Positions 5,717 through 12,319 of a DNA stretch of 12,319 nt are shown one piece after another. This stretch comes from CAXBCP01 sp963974055 (lineage in GTDB: Bacteria > Pseudomonadota > Alphaproteobacteria > MPNO01 > UBA830), in contig CAXBCP010000063.1 in NCBI GenBank assembly GCA_963974055.1, positions 1 to 12,319 of the forward strand. Direction: 5' to 3'. The notes under the pieces are model-generated. The model was given only the letters and a program-made list of their open reading frames with translations. It searched no databases and had not been told where the DNA came from. Position 1 is the first letter of the stretch. Each line of letters starts with the position of its first letter. The position numbers and the translations under genes were made by a program.

Positions 5717-7075
5717 ATGACCGTTATTCTTTCCGCAGATCGCGGGTCTGCGCCGGGCGGCGCGCCGGACGACCGGGTTCCGGACGGCATCGGCGTGCGC
5801 GATTTCGGGGCCACCCTGGTCCGTCCCATCGACGCCGTCCGGCAGGCGGCGGATGCCTGTCTTGTCGATTGTTCGCTGCACGATGCGACCCGGATCTTCG
5901 GCGCCCTTGCAGACGACCTGACGGCGGCGGAGCCCGATATCGATGCCTGGCCCGACCGGTTCGCCGCCGATGCCCGGCGCGTGCGCGACGACTTCGCCGC
6001 CCGTATCCCGGACGGGCCGCCGCGCGACCGCTTCGATGCCGGGTTCGACCTGTTCGCCAAGGCCAAGGCCGTGGAAACCCGCGCCCTTGCCACCCACAAG
6101 CGGATCGCCTTCAACCGCGCCGAACTCGACCGGGCGCTTGCCGGGTACGGCGATGCGATTTCGCGCGCCACGAACCCGGTCACGGCCGATTTCGCGCTGA
6201 CCCAGGGCGAGACCGCGATCCGCAACCAGGTGGCGGCGCAGGTGCTGTCGGAAGAACAGGGCGCGGCGCTGTCGCAGCGCTTCCGCGGCGATATCGCGCT
6301 CCGCCGGGCGCGCCAGTTCATCGAGGACGACCCGGCGGCGGCCGCGCAGGAACTGGCGAAGGAGGCGGGCGGGCTGTTTTCGGATCTCGATCCCGACCAT
6401 CGGATGCGGCTGGCGGAACAGGCGCGGCAAATCGCCGGGGCCAGGGATGCCGATACGGCGCGCCGGGCAGAGGATGACGGCCGCCGGCAGGCGGTGGCCA
6501 CGGCGCTGCGCCGCGACGCGTTTCTCCGCGATCTCGACGACCGTAGGGAAGACGGGCGGGCGACCCTCGGCGATATCGCCGGGGCGGCGCGGGACGGGAT
6601 TCTCGGTCCGGTGGAAGCCGATGCGAGGCTGAAAACCCTTGAAATCGAACTCGCCGCGCGTGAACGGGTTGCTGCCCGCGTCGCCGGGCTGATGGACCGC
6701 CCCGGCGACCTGCTGGACCCGGGCGATGCCGACGACCGGCTTGCCGCGGAGGTGCATTGGAAAGACGTGGTGGAACCGCTGTCCACCGGATTGCCGCCGG
6801 CCGACCGGGCCCGTATCGAGGACGGCGTGGTGTTCGCTACCGGCATCGCCCCGGGGGCGGCGGTGATCGGTCTGCGTGCGGACCTGTTATCCGGCGATCC
6901 GGCGGCGCGGGTCGCCGCTGCCCGTCGCATCCGGTCGTGGCAGACGGCGCATCCCCCGGTGCCGGTTGAGCTGCCGGAATTCGAACGCAGGCAGGTCGAT
7001 GCGCTCACGCCCTATCTCGACCTGCCGCTCCCCGATGCACGCAAGACCGAGCTGGCGGACCGGGCGACCGCGTAG
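5717..7075 (+). CDS. probable internal virion / DNA-ejection protein
   Basis: The product is a 452-residue, acidic, largely alpha-helical protein rich in Ala, Arg and Asp, with no signal peptide or membrane segment. The stretch RRARQFIEDDPAAAAQELAKE followed by LDPDHRMRLAEQAR (about residues 197-236) is characteristic of large internal virion proteins of podovirus-like prophages, which are ejected with DNA to form a trans-envelope channel. The rest is low-complexity helix with repeated Arg/Asp pairs. It is shorter than the giant T7 gp15/gp16 proteins, and no lytic transglycosylase motif is visible. It follows tail tubular protein A by 13 nt with a G-rich RBS. The assignment rests on this short signature plus position and is moderately sure. 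Confidence 0.72.
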   Translation: MTVILSADRGSAPGGAPDDRVPDGIGVRDFGATLVRPIDAVRQAADACLVDCSLHDATRIFGALADDLTAAEPDIDAWPDRFAADARRVRDDFAARIPDGPPRDRFDAGFDLFAKAKAVETRALATHKRIAFNRAELDRALAGYGDAISRATNPVTADFALTQGETAIRNQVAAQVLSEEQGAALSQRFRGDIALRRARQFIEDDPAAAAQELAKEAGGLFSDLDPDHRMRLAEQARQIAGARDADTARRAEDDGRRQAVATALRRDAFLRDLDDRREDGRATLGDIAGAARDGILGPVEADARLKTLEIELAARERVAARVAGLMDRPGDLLDPGDADDRLAAEVHWKDVVEPLSTGLPPADRARIEDGVVFATGIAPGAAVIGLRADLLSGDPAARVAAARRIRSWQTAHPPVPVELPEFERRQVDALTPYLDLPLPDARKTELADRATA

Positions 7076-7134
7076 TCGGCCGACACCGGACTGCCGCCTT
7101 TTCAAACCCTTTCAATCATCCGACAGGAGACGCC

Positions 7135-9804
7135 ATGCCCAGAGCAGCGCCCCTGCAGCCCTCGCTCAATGCGGGCGAGCTTGGACCGCGCATGGTCGCG
7201 CGGACCGATTTCGCGAAATATCCGCTGGGCTGCGCCACCCTGGAAAACATGATCCCGCTGCCCCAGGGCGGCGCAACCCGACGGCCCGGCACGGTGTTCG
7301 TCGCCGAAGCCGGCGATCACGACGCAAAGCCGCGCCTGCTGCCGTTCCAGTTTTCCACCGCCCAGGCCTATGTGCTGGAAGCGGGGAACGGCACGTTCCG
7401 GTTCTTCAGGGACCGCGGGCGTATCGATGCCGCGGCGACGGACGCCGTCATCGTCAACGGCGATTTCACGGCGGATATCGCGGGCTGGGACGACAGGTCG
7501 TCCGGCACCGGCGCGATCGCCCACGACGCGGCGAACGGGCGGCTCAGCCTTGCCGCCGGCGGCGGCGGCAACGCGGCCCATGCCGAACAGGCGGTCGCCG
7601 TCACGGCGGTTGCGCAGGAGCATGTCCTGCGGTTCCGGGTGCTGGGGGCGGCGGGCGACGAAATAAGCCTGCGGATCGGCACGACCTCCACCGGCGCCGA
7701 TCTGGCGGACGATGTCGCCTGCCGGACGGGCTGGCACACCTACGCGTTCACCCCCGGCGCATCGCCGTTCTACGTGCAGTTCCGCAACGCCACCGGCAAG
7801 ATTCTGCAGGTCGACGACGTGTCGCTGATCGACGACGGGCCGGTTGTCCTCGGCACGCCCTACGGCACGGCCGACCTGCCGCCGCTGAAATTCGCGCAAT
7901 CGGCGGATACCATGTGGATCTGTTCCCGCGATCACCCGGTCTACAAGCTGACCCGGTCGGGCCACGAAACCTGGTCGATGACCGAGGCCGCGTTCGGCGA
8001 CGGCCCGTGGCTTGCCGTCAATGCGACGGCCACCACCCTGGCGCCGTCGGCGACGGCGGGCACCGGCATCACGCTGACCGCGAGCGCCGCCGCCGGGATC
8101 AACGACGGCGAGGGGTTTTCCGCCGCCGATACCGGCCGGATGGTGCGCCTGAAACACGGCTCGGACTGGGGTTATGCGGTCGTCACCGCGGTCGCGTCGC
8201 CGACATCGGCGACGGCCGACGTGAAAAGCGATTTCGGCGCGACGACGGCGGTGACCGACTGGCGGCTCGGCGCCTGGTCGGGCAGGACCGGCTATCCCGG
8301 AGCGGTGGCGTTTTTCGAACAGCGCCTGTGCTTTGCCGGGTCGCGGCACCAGCCGCAGACCTTCTGGCTGTCGCAGTCGGCCGATTTCGAAAACATGCGG
8401 CCCGATGACGGCGCCGGCACGGTCGAGGACGACGACGCGCTCGACTACACGATTTCCGCCGACCAGGTGAACGCGATCCGCTGGATGGCGCCGGGGCAGA
8501 AACTGTTCATGGGCACGGTCGGCGGCGAATGGCTGGTCCAGTCCGACGGGCCGCTGCTGACGCCGACCGATATCGACGTCAAGCGCCAGACCGCGTTCGG
8601 CACGGCGGATGTCGCGCCGCAGCAGATGCGCGGCCGGATGCTGTTCCTGCAGCGCGCCGCGCGCAAGGTGCTGGAATTCTCGTTCTCGGTCGAGATCGAC
8701 AATTACCGCGCCCTCGACATGACCCTGCTGGCCGATCACATCTCGGCCGGCGGGTTCACCGAAATGGCCTATCAGCAGGAGCTGGATTCCACCCTGTGGT
8801 GCGTCCGCGCCGACGGCGAGCTGTGCACCCTGGCCTATCAGCCGGACCAGGACGTGATCGGCTGGTCGCGCCAGATCGTCGGCGGGGCGTTCGAGGGCGG
8901 GACCGCGGCGGTCGAGAGCATCACCGTCATTCCCGGCGCCGGCGAGGACGAGGTCTGGCTGGCCGTGAAACGGACGGTCGGCGGCGTGCAGAAGCGGTTC
9001 GTCGAGGTGTTCGCCCCGCCCTTCGAACCCGGCGCCGACCAGGCCACGGCCTGTTACGCCGATGCGGCCCTGCGCTATGACGATCCGAAGGCGGTCACCG
9101 GGGCGACGGCGGCCAGTCCCGTCGTCGTGACCGCCCCGGCGCACGGGTTTTCGAACGGCGACCGCGTGCGGATATCCGGCGTGAAGGGGATGACGGCGCT
9201 GAATGGCGGCGTCTTTGCCGTCGCCGCCGCTACGGCGGATACGTTCGCCCTGACCGACCGCGAAACCGGCGCGGCCGTCGACGGCACGTCCTTCGAAACC
9301 TATGCGGCGGGCGGGACGGTCCGCAGGCTGGAAACCGCCTTTTCCGGGCTCGATCATCTCGACGGGCAGGTGGTGTCGATCCTTGCCGACGGCGCCATAC
9401 ATCCGCCGAAAACCGTGTCCGGCGGCGCGATTGCGCTCGACTACCCGGCCGGCACGGTCGTGGCCGGGCTGCCCTATACCCACACCTACCGGAGCCTGAA
9501 ATGGGAAGCCGGGTCGGCGACCGGCACCGCGCAGGGGCAGACCAAGCGCATCCACGGGGTGACGCTGGTGGTGCTTGCATCGCTGAACGCGCGGGTCGGC
9601 GCGGATGAGGCTTCGCTCCGCGTCGTGCCGTTCCGGTCCGGCAACGATGCGATGGATGCGCCCGTGCCGTTCTACACCGGCGAGAAATACGTCGAATTCG
9701 ACGGCGACTACGCGACCGACGCCCGCGTGGTCGTCAAGGGCGACGACCCGGTGCCGTTCACCCTGCTGGCGGTCGCGCCCGTCATGAAAACCAACACGCG
9801 GTGA
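7135..9804 (+). CDS. large tail nozzle / stabilisation protein with jelly-roll-like insert and E1-FCCH-like domain
   Basis: This 889-residue virion protein opens with a hallmark LQPSLNAGELGPRMVART, then TLENMIPLPQGGATRRPG. That start marks the large phage proteins proposed to act like T7 tail tubular protein B. Residues about 107-233 read as a carbohydrate-binding-type jelly roll: NGDF...GW at the start, LRFRVLG in the middle and VDDVSLID at the end. Residues about 325-490 include FFEQRLCFAGS and QTFWLSQSADFENM. Residues about 653-732 (ASPVVVTAPAHGFSNGDRV ... LNGGVFAV) match the small beta domain annotated in databases as ubiquitin-activating E1 FCCH. That name reflects fold similarity, not ubiquitin chemistry. 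AGGAG lies 5 nt before the ATG. The stop overlaps the region just before the GNAT start. Role inferred: distal tail tube that gates DNA and contacts the tailspike. Confidence 0.86.
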   Translation: MPRAAPLQPSLNAGELGPRMVARTDFAKYPLGCATLENMIPLPQGGATRRPGTVFVAEAGDHDAKPRLLPFQFSTAQAYVLEAGNGTFRFFRDRGRIDAAATDAVIVNGDFTADIAGWDDRSSGTGAIAHDAANGRLSLAAGGGGNAAHAEQAVAVTAVAQEHVLRFRVLGAAGDEISLRIGTTSTGADLADDVACRTGWHTYAFTPGASPFYVQFRNATGKILQVDDVSLIDDGPVVLGTPYGTADLPPLKFAQSADTMWICSRDHPVYKLTRSGHETWSMTEAAFGDGPWLAVNATATTLAPSATAGTGITLTASAAAGINDGEGFSAADTGRMVRLKHGSDWGYAVVTAVASPTSATADVKSDFGATTAVTDWRLGAWSGRTGYPGAVAFFEQRLCFAGSRHQPQTFWLSQSADFENMRPDDGAGTVEDDDALDYTISADQVNAIRWMAPGQKLFMGTVGGEWLVQSDGPLLTPTDIDVKRQTAFGTADVAPQQMRGRMLFLQRAARKVLEFSFSVEIDNYRALDMTLLADHISAGGFTEMAYQQELDSTLWCVRADGELCTLAYQPDQDVIGWSRQIVGGAFEGGTAAVESITVIPGAGEDEVWLAVKRTVGGVQKRFVEVFAPPFEPGADQATACYADAALRYDDPKAVTGATAASPVVVTAPAHGFSNGDRVRISGVKGMTALNGGVFAVAAATADTFALTDRETGAAVDGTSFETYAAGGTVRRLETAFSGLDHLDGQVVSILADGAIHPPKTVSGGAIALDYPAGTVVAGLPYTHTYRSLKWEAGSATGTAQGQTKRIHGVTLVVLASLNARVGADEASLRVVPFRSGNDAMDAPVPFYTGEKYVEFDGDYATDARVVVKGDDPVPFTLLAVAPVMKTNTR

Positions 9805-9809
9805 GCGGC

Positions 9810-10292
9810 ATGGATATTCAGGCGGCGTCCCGGGACGATCTCGACGATCTCGTTCGTCTCGGCCGGGCGATGCGCGCCGAAAGCACGGTGCGGTTTCCCG
9901 AAATCGACCGCGATGCCGTCGAACTGCATCTCGACCTTGTGGAGGCATTTCCGGACAGGATGTTCATGGCGATCCTGCGGGCCGACGGTGCGGCGGCCGG
10001 TTTTATCGGCGGGGCCGCCGGCCATTATGCCTTTTCCCGCGAACGCCATGCCTGCTGCGAGCTTCTGTTCGTGCTGCCCGAATATCGCGGTCGCCATGCC
10101 GGCGTGCGGCTGCTGCGGGCCTTTACCGGCTGGGCGGCAGGGCAGGGCGTGGGCGCGGTAGAACTGGGCGTGTCCACCGGCATCGCGCCGCGCCGGACCG
10201 CCCGATTGCTGGAAACCATGGGGTTCGCGCCGCTCGGCCGGACCTACAGAAAGGAAACCGACGCATGTGCAATGCTTCAACACTCGGCCTGA
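9810..10292 (+). CDS. GNAT-family N-acetyltransferase within the tail operon
   Basis: This 160-residue single-domain GNAT enzyme transfers an acetyl group from acetyl-CoA to an amine. The acetyl-CoA-binding motif A is LFVLPEYRGRHAGVRLLRAF, with the RxxGxA-type pyrophosphate loop seen as RGRHAG. Motif B is ARLLETMGFAPLG near the C-terminus. The acceptor is unknown; it could be a virion protein, a host protein or a small molecule. The ATG at 9810 has a GGTGAG Shine-Dalgarno-like sequence just upstream. A GTG at 9801 overlapping the previous TGA would add three residues. The last 28 bases overlap the gp14-like gene, so it is an integral operon member and not a stray insertion. Confidence 0.9.
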   Translation: MDIQAASRDDLDDLVRLGRAMRAESTVRFPEIDRDAVELHLDLVEAFPDRMFMAILRADGAAAGFIGGAAGHYAFSRERHACCELLFVLPEYRGRHAGVRLLRAFTGWAAGQGVGAVELGVSTGIAPRRTARLLETMGFAPLGRTYRKETDACAMLQHSA

Positions 10293-10717
10293 TGTTCCTG
10301 GGCGTGAACGAGGCGCGGACCATCGCGCAGGGCGAACAGCAGAACCGTATCGCGAAATTCCGTGCCGCCGTGCAGAACCGGCAGGCCGACCGGGTCCGGC
10401 AGGAAGCGTCTGCCCAGGCGGCCAATATCCGGCGCCAGCGCGGGCGGGAGGCAGCGCATTTGCGGGCGCGGCTCGCATCTTCCGGTATCGATCCGTCCTA
10501 CGGCGCCGCCCTGCTGTCGCTGGAAACGTTCTCGGGCGACAGCGAGCTCGAAGCGCTGACGGCGATCAACCAGGGCGAAGCCCGGGCCTTCGGCGCGCGC
10601 GCCAATGCGTCCGAACTGCTCGCCGGCGGCCGGGCGGCACAGCAGAAAGCGCTGCTCGATGCGGGGACAATGGCCGGGCAGAATTTCGCCAAATTCTACT
10701 CCGCCGGTACCGCGTGA
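10265..10717 (+). CDS. internal virion core protein, T7 gp14-like family
   Basis: The 150-residue, mostly helical protein has the order expected of phage gp14-like core proteins. An N-terminal block GLMFLGVNEARTIAQGEQQN leads into a Gln/Arg/Ala-rich coiled helix (FRAAVQNRQADRVRQEASAQ). Then come REAAHLRARLASSGID, SYGAALLSLETFSGDSELEA and INQGEARAFGARANASELL. In T7 gp14 is ejected first and forms a pore in the outer membrane; here that role is inferred. AAAGGA lies about 9 nt upstream of the ATG, inside the end of the GNAT gene with which it overlaps by 28 bases. A hairpin terminator follows within 12 nt of the stop codon. Confidence 0.84.
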   Translation: MCNASTLGLMFLGVNEARTIAQGEQQNRIAKFRAAVQNRQADRVRQEASAQAANIRRQRGREAAHLRARLASSGIDPSYGAALLSLETFSGDSELEALTAINQGEARAFGARANASELLAGGRAAQQKALLDAGTMAGQNFAKFYSAGTA

Positions 10718-10728
10718 CGCCTGTTCCG

Positions 10729-10749
10729 CCCGCCGCCGGCGGGATTTTT
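10729..10749 (+). terminator. Rho-independent terminator before the tailspike gene
   Basis: CCCGCC (10729-10734) pairs with GGCGGG (10738-10743) around loop GCC. The stem is followed by A and TTTTT. It lies 11 nt after the gp14-like stop and 46 nt before the tailspike ATG. It would end or attenuate the upstream operon, leaving the spike gene dependent on read-through or its own promoter. I see no clear promoter in the 46-nt gap. Confidence 0.62.
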
Positions 10750-10795
10750 ATGTCCGATGCCCCGAATTCGAATTGAAAGACGAGGAGCCCGTTTC

Positions 10796-12319
10796 ATGAC
10801 CCTGTCCACGACCGCCAACAAGGTAAGCTATGCCGGCGACGGCACGACCGTATCCTTCGCGATCCCGTTCCTGTTTCTCGAAAACGCCCATATTTCGGCG
10901 GTTCTGCGCGATGCCGCCGGGACCGAGACCACCTGGGCGCTCAATACCGAGTTCACCCTGACCGGCGCCGGCGCCGCCGCGGGCGGGACGCTGACGGTCG
11001 TGGTGAGCCCGTCCGACTACACCCCCGCCGCGGGAGAGACGCTGGTGATCCGCCGCGTCGTGCCGGAGACCCAGGAAACCGACTATCCCGAGGGCGGCGC
11101 GTTTCCCGCCTCGGCCCACGAACAGGCGCTCGACAAGCTGACCATGCTGGTGCAGCAGCATGCCGAGGAAATCGCCCGCGCCCTGAAGGTGCCGGTGACC
11201 GATCTCGGCATCGCAACCACCTTGGCGACCGTCGCCGACCGCGCCAACAAGATTCTCAGCTTCGACAATAACGGCGATTTCGCGCTTGTTGCGGCGGCGG
11301 ACGAAAGCGCCAACACGGCAACGGCATCGGTGGGCACCGAATCCATTTCCCATGCATCGAGATTCGCGCAACGGCTGACGGTCAAGGATTTCGGGGCAAC
11401 GGGCGACGGCGCCACCGACGACCGGGCGGATATCGCGGCGGCCCTCGTCGGCGCAGCGGGCGGCGATCTGTATTTCCCCGCCGGGATTTACCGGATCTCC
11501 GGCGCGCTGACCCTGACGGCGGGGGTGAACTGCATCTTCGCGAACGGCGCGGCCCTCAAACCCGATAACGGCGTCGAAGTTACCGTGGCCGGGGAAGTGC
11601 AGGCCGGCAACTGGCGGATATTCGATGTCTCCGCCGCCGGCACGTTCGACACCGGGGCGCTGGCGCGCAGCAACATCAAGTGGTTCGGCGCGGCCGGCGA
11701 CGGCAGCACCGACGACACGGCGGCGGTCCAGGCGGCCATCGACAGCGCGGGCGGCGCCAACACCCACGTCTTCCACGTGCCGGGCGGCACCTACATCCTG
11801 ACCGACACGCTCAACATGGACGCCTTCACCTTCGCCACGGGCAGCTATGACGGGATCTATTTCGTCGGCGAGGGGCGCTACGCCTCGCGGTTCCAGCAGA
11901 CGGCGGATAACAGGTCCGTGATCGACTGGAAAGCGCAGGTCCCGACGACAAACATCTACCGCTTCAACAAGTGCGGTATCCACGACATGACGCTGTGGAA
12001 TTCCTTCGACAGCGACAACGGCTACGTTCTGGACATGGAGGGCATCGATCAATTCAGCCTGCATAACTGCCAGATATCGTCCCGGGCGAGCGGCAACGCC
12101 CGCACCCTGATGCGGGTCTACGAATTCACGAATTCGTGGATCAATTTCAACGAATTCAACGGCGGCGGCGACCAGATCGTGGGGCGGGCGGGAACAACCG
12201 TCGCCAACTATTTCAACATGATCCAGAACAATCAGTTCCTGGATTTCACCGGATCGGCTATCGATTTCGACGACTGCGACCAGACGATGATCCAGAATAA
12301 CTGGATGGGCGGACCTGTT
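10796..12319 (+). CDS. tailspike / tail fibre with pectate-lyase-type beta-helix, 3' end outside window
   Basis: The frame is open from the ATG at 10796 to the last base (508 codons), so the C-terminus is missing. GAGGAG lies 8 nt before the start. Residues 1-110 (MTLSTTANKVSYAGDGTTVS, PFLFLENAHISAV, LVIRRVVPETQETDYPEG) match the N-terminal virion-anchoring domain of T7-like tail fibres. A coiled region (residues 114-135, HEQALDKLTMLVQQHAEEIA) follows. Two Pectate_lyase_3 entry motifs come next: VKDFGATGDGATDD from residue 196 and WFGAAGDGSTDD from residue 296. After the second, Asn-rich rungs such as FNKCGIHDMTLWN and FNMIQNNQFLDFT indicate a right-handed beta-helix. Such spikes bind or cut host surface polysaccharide; the catalytic carboxylates cannot be assigned with the end missing. 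Confidence 0.92.
   Translation, partial: MTLSTTANKVSYAGDGTTVSFAIPFLFLENAHISAVLRDAAGTETTWALNTEFTLTGAGAAAGGTLTVVVSPSDYTPAAGETLVIRRVVPETQETDYPEGGAFPASAHEQALDKLTMLVQQHAEEIARALKVPVTDLGIATTLATVADRANKILSFDNNGDFALVAAADESANTATASVGTESISHASRFAQRLTVKDFGATGDGATDDRADIAAALVGAAGGDLYFPAGIYRISGALTLTAGVNCIFANGAALKPDNGVEVTVAGEVQAGNWRIFDVSAAGTFDTGALARSNIKWFGAAGDGSTDDTAAVQAAIDSAGGANTHVFHVPGGTYILTDTLNMDAFTFATGSYDGIYFVGEGRYASRFQQTADNRSVIDWKAQVPTTNIYRFNKCGIHDMTLWNSFDSDNGYVLDMEGIDQFSLHNCQISSRASGNARTLMRVYEFTNSWINFNEFNGGGDQIVGRAGTTVANYFNMIQNNQFLDFTGSAIDFDDCDQTMIQNNWMGGPV

Noticed and set aside
4441..7008. An 855-codon open frame on the minus strand across several phage genes
   Set aside because: Ser/Arg/Ala-rich, low-complexity translation spanning four well-supported plus-strand genes; an antisense shadow of GC-rich coding DNA.
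7102..9948. A 948-codon open frame on the minus strand opposite the nozzle gene
   Set aside because: GC-rich codon bias leaves the antisense frame free of stops. The translation is Arg/Gly/His-rich with no family features, while the plus strand has clear phage domains.
10750..10776. An 8-codon mini-ORF (MSDAPNSN) after the terminator T-run
   Set aside because: No RBS, and it sits directly on the terminator T-run; noted only because the same ATGTCC context follows the other hairpin.
12121..12160. Cluster of closely spaced GAATTC-type repeats
   Set aside because: Explained by coding for repeated Glu-Phe and Asn-Phe-Asn residues in beta-helix rungs; no independent repeat structure.

Overview
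The window is GC-rich and densely coded on the plus strand. It looks like a chromosomal segment of a GC-rich proteobacterium, most likely an alphaproteobacterium. This rests on codon use, a textbook sigma-54 promoter and the style of the protein families, not on any marker gene. No tRNA, rRNA, CRISPR array, insertion sequence, integrase or attachment site was seen.

Left part (1-1937): two host-type genes. The first is the 3' portion of a RES-domain toxin gene that enters from outside the window. The second is a complete alpha/beta hydrolase with an N-terminal helical domain, of the FrsA / 2,6-dihydropseudooxynicotine-hydrolase type. It ends at a strong bidirectional Rho-independent terminator (1957-1986).

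Junction (1938-2324): this stretch lacks any long gene but appears to hold a complete tiny minus-strand transcription unit. It has a perfect -24/-12 sigma-54 promoter (2200-2215), a predicted start of transcription at the foot of a 29-nt leader hairpin (2161-2189), a Shine-Dalgarno sequence, a 29-codon ORF for a hydrophobic peptide (2044-2133), and then the shared terminator. Several inverted repeats lie upstream of the promoter (2216-2269), where an activator could bind. This is the most unexpected element of the window.

Right part (2325-12319): a run of phage virion genes, all on the plus strand, with podovirus (T7-like short-tail) character. In order: a Bbp19-like small protein, terminase small subunit, terminase large subunit, a small protein with a permuted papain-like His...Cys layout, a short unknown phage protein, a T7 gp11-like tail tubular protein A, a probable internal virion/ejection protein, a large nozzle (tail tubular B-like) protein carrying a jelly-roll-like insert and an E1-FCCH-like domain, a GNAT acetyltransferase, a T7 gp14-like internal core protein, and a tailspike with pectate-lyase-type beta-helix motifs that runs off the right end. 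Genes overlap or are closely spaced and most have good ribosome binding sites, as in a late operon. Two hairpin-plus-T-run structures (4761-4784 and 10729-10749) break the operon into segments.

No portal, scaffold/protease or major capsid gene is present between the terminase and the tail genes, where such phages usually carry them. Either these genes lie elsewhere in the element, or this is a remodelled or partly deleted prophage.
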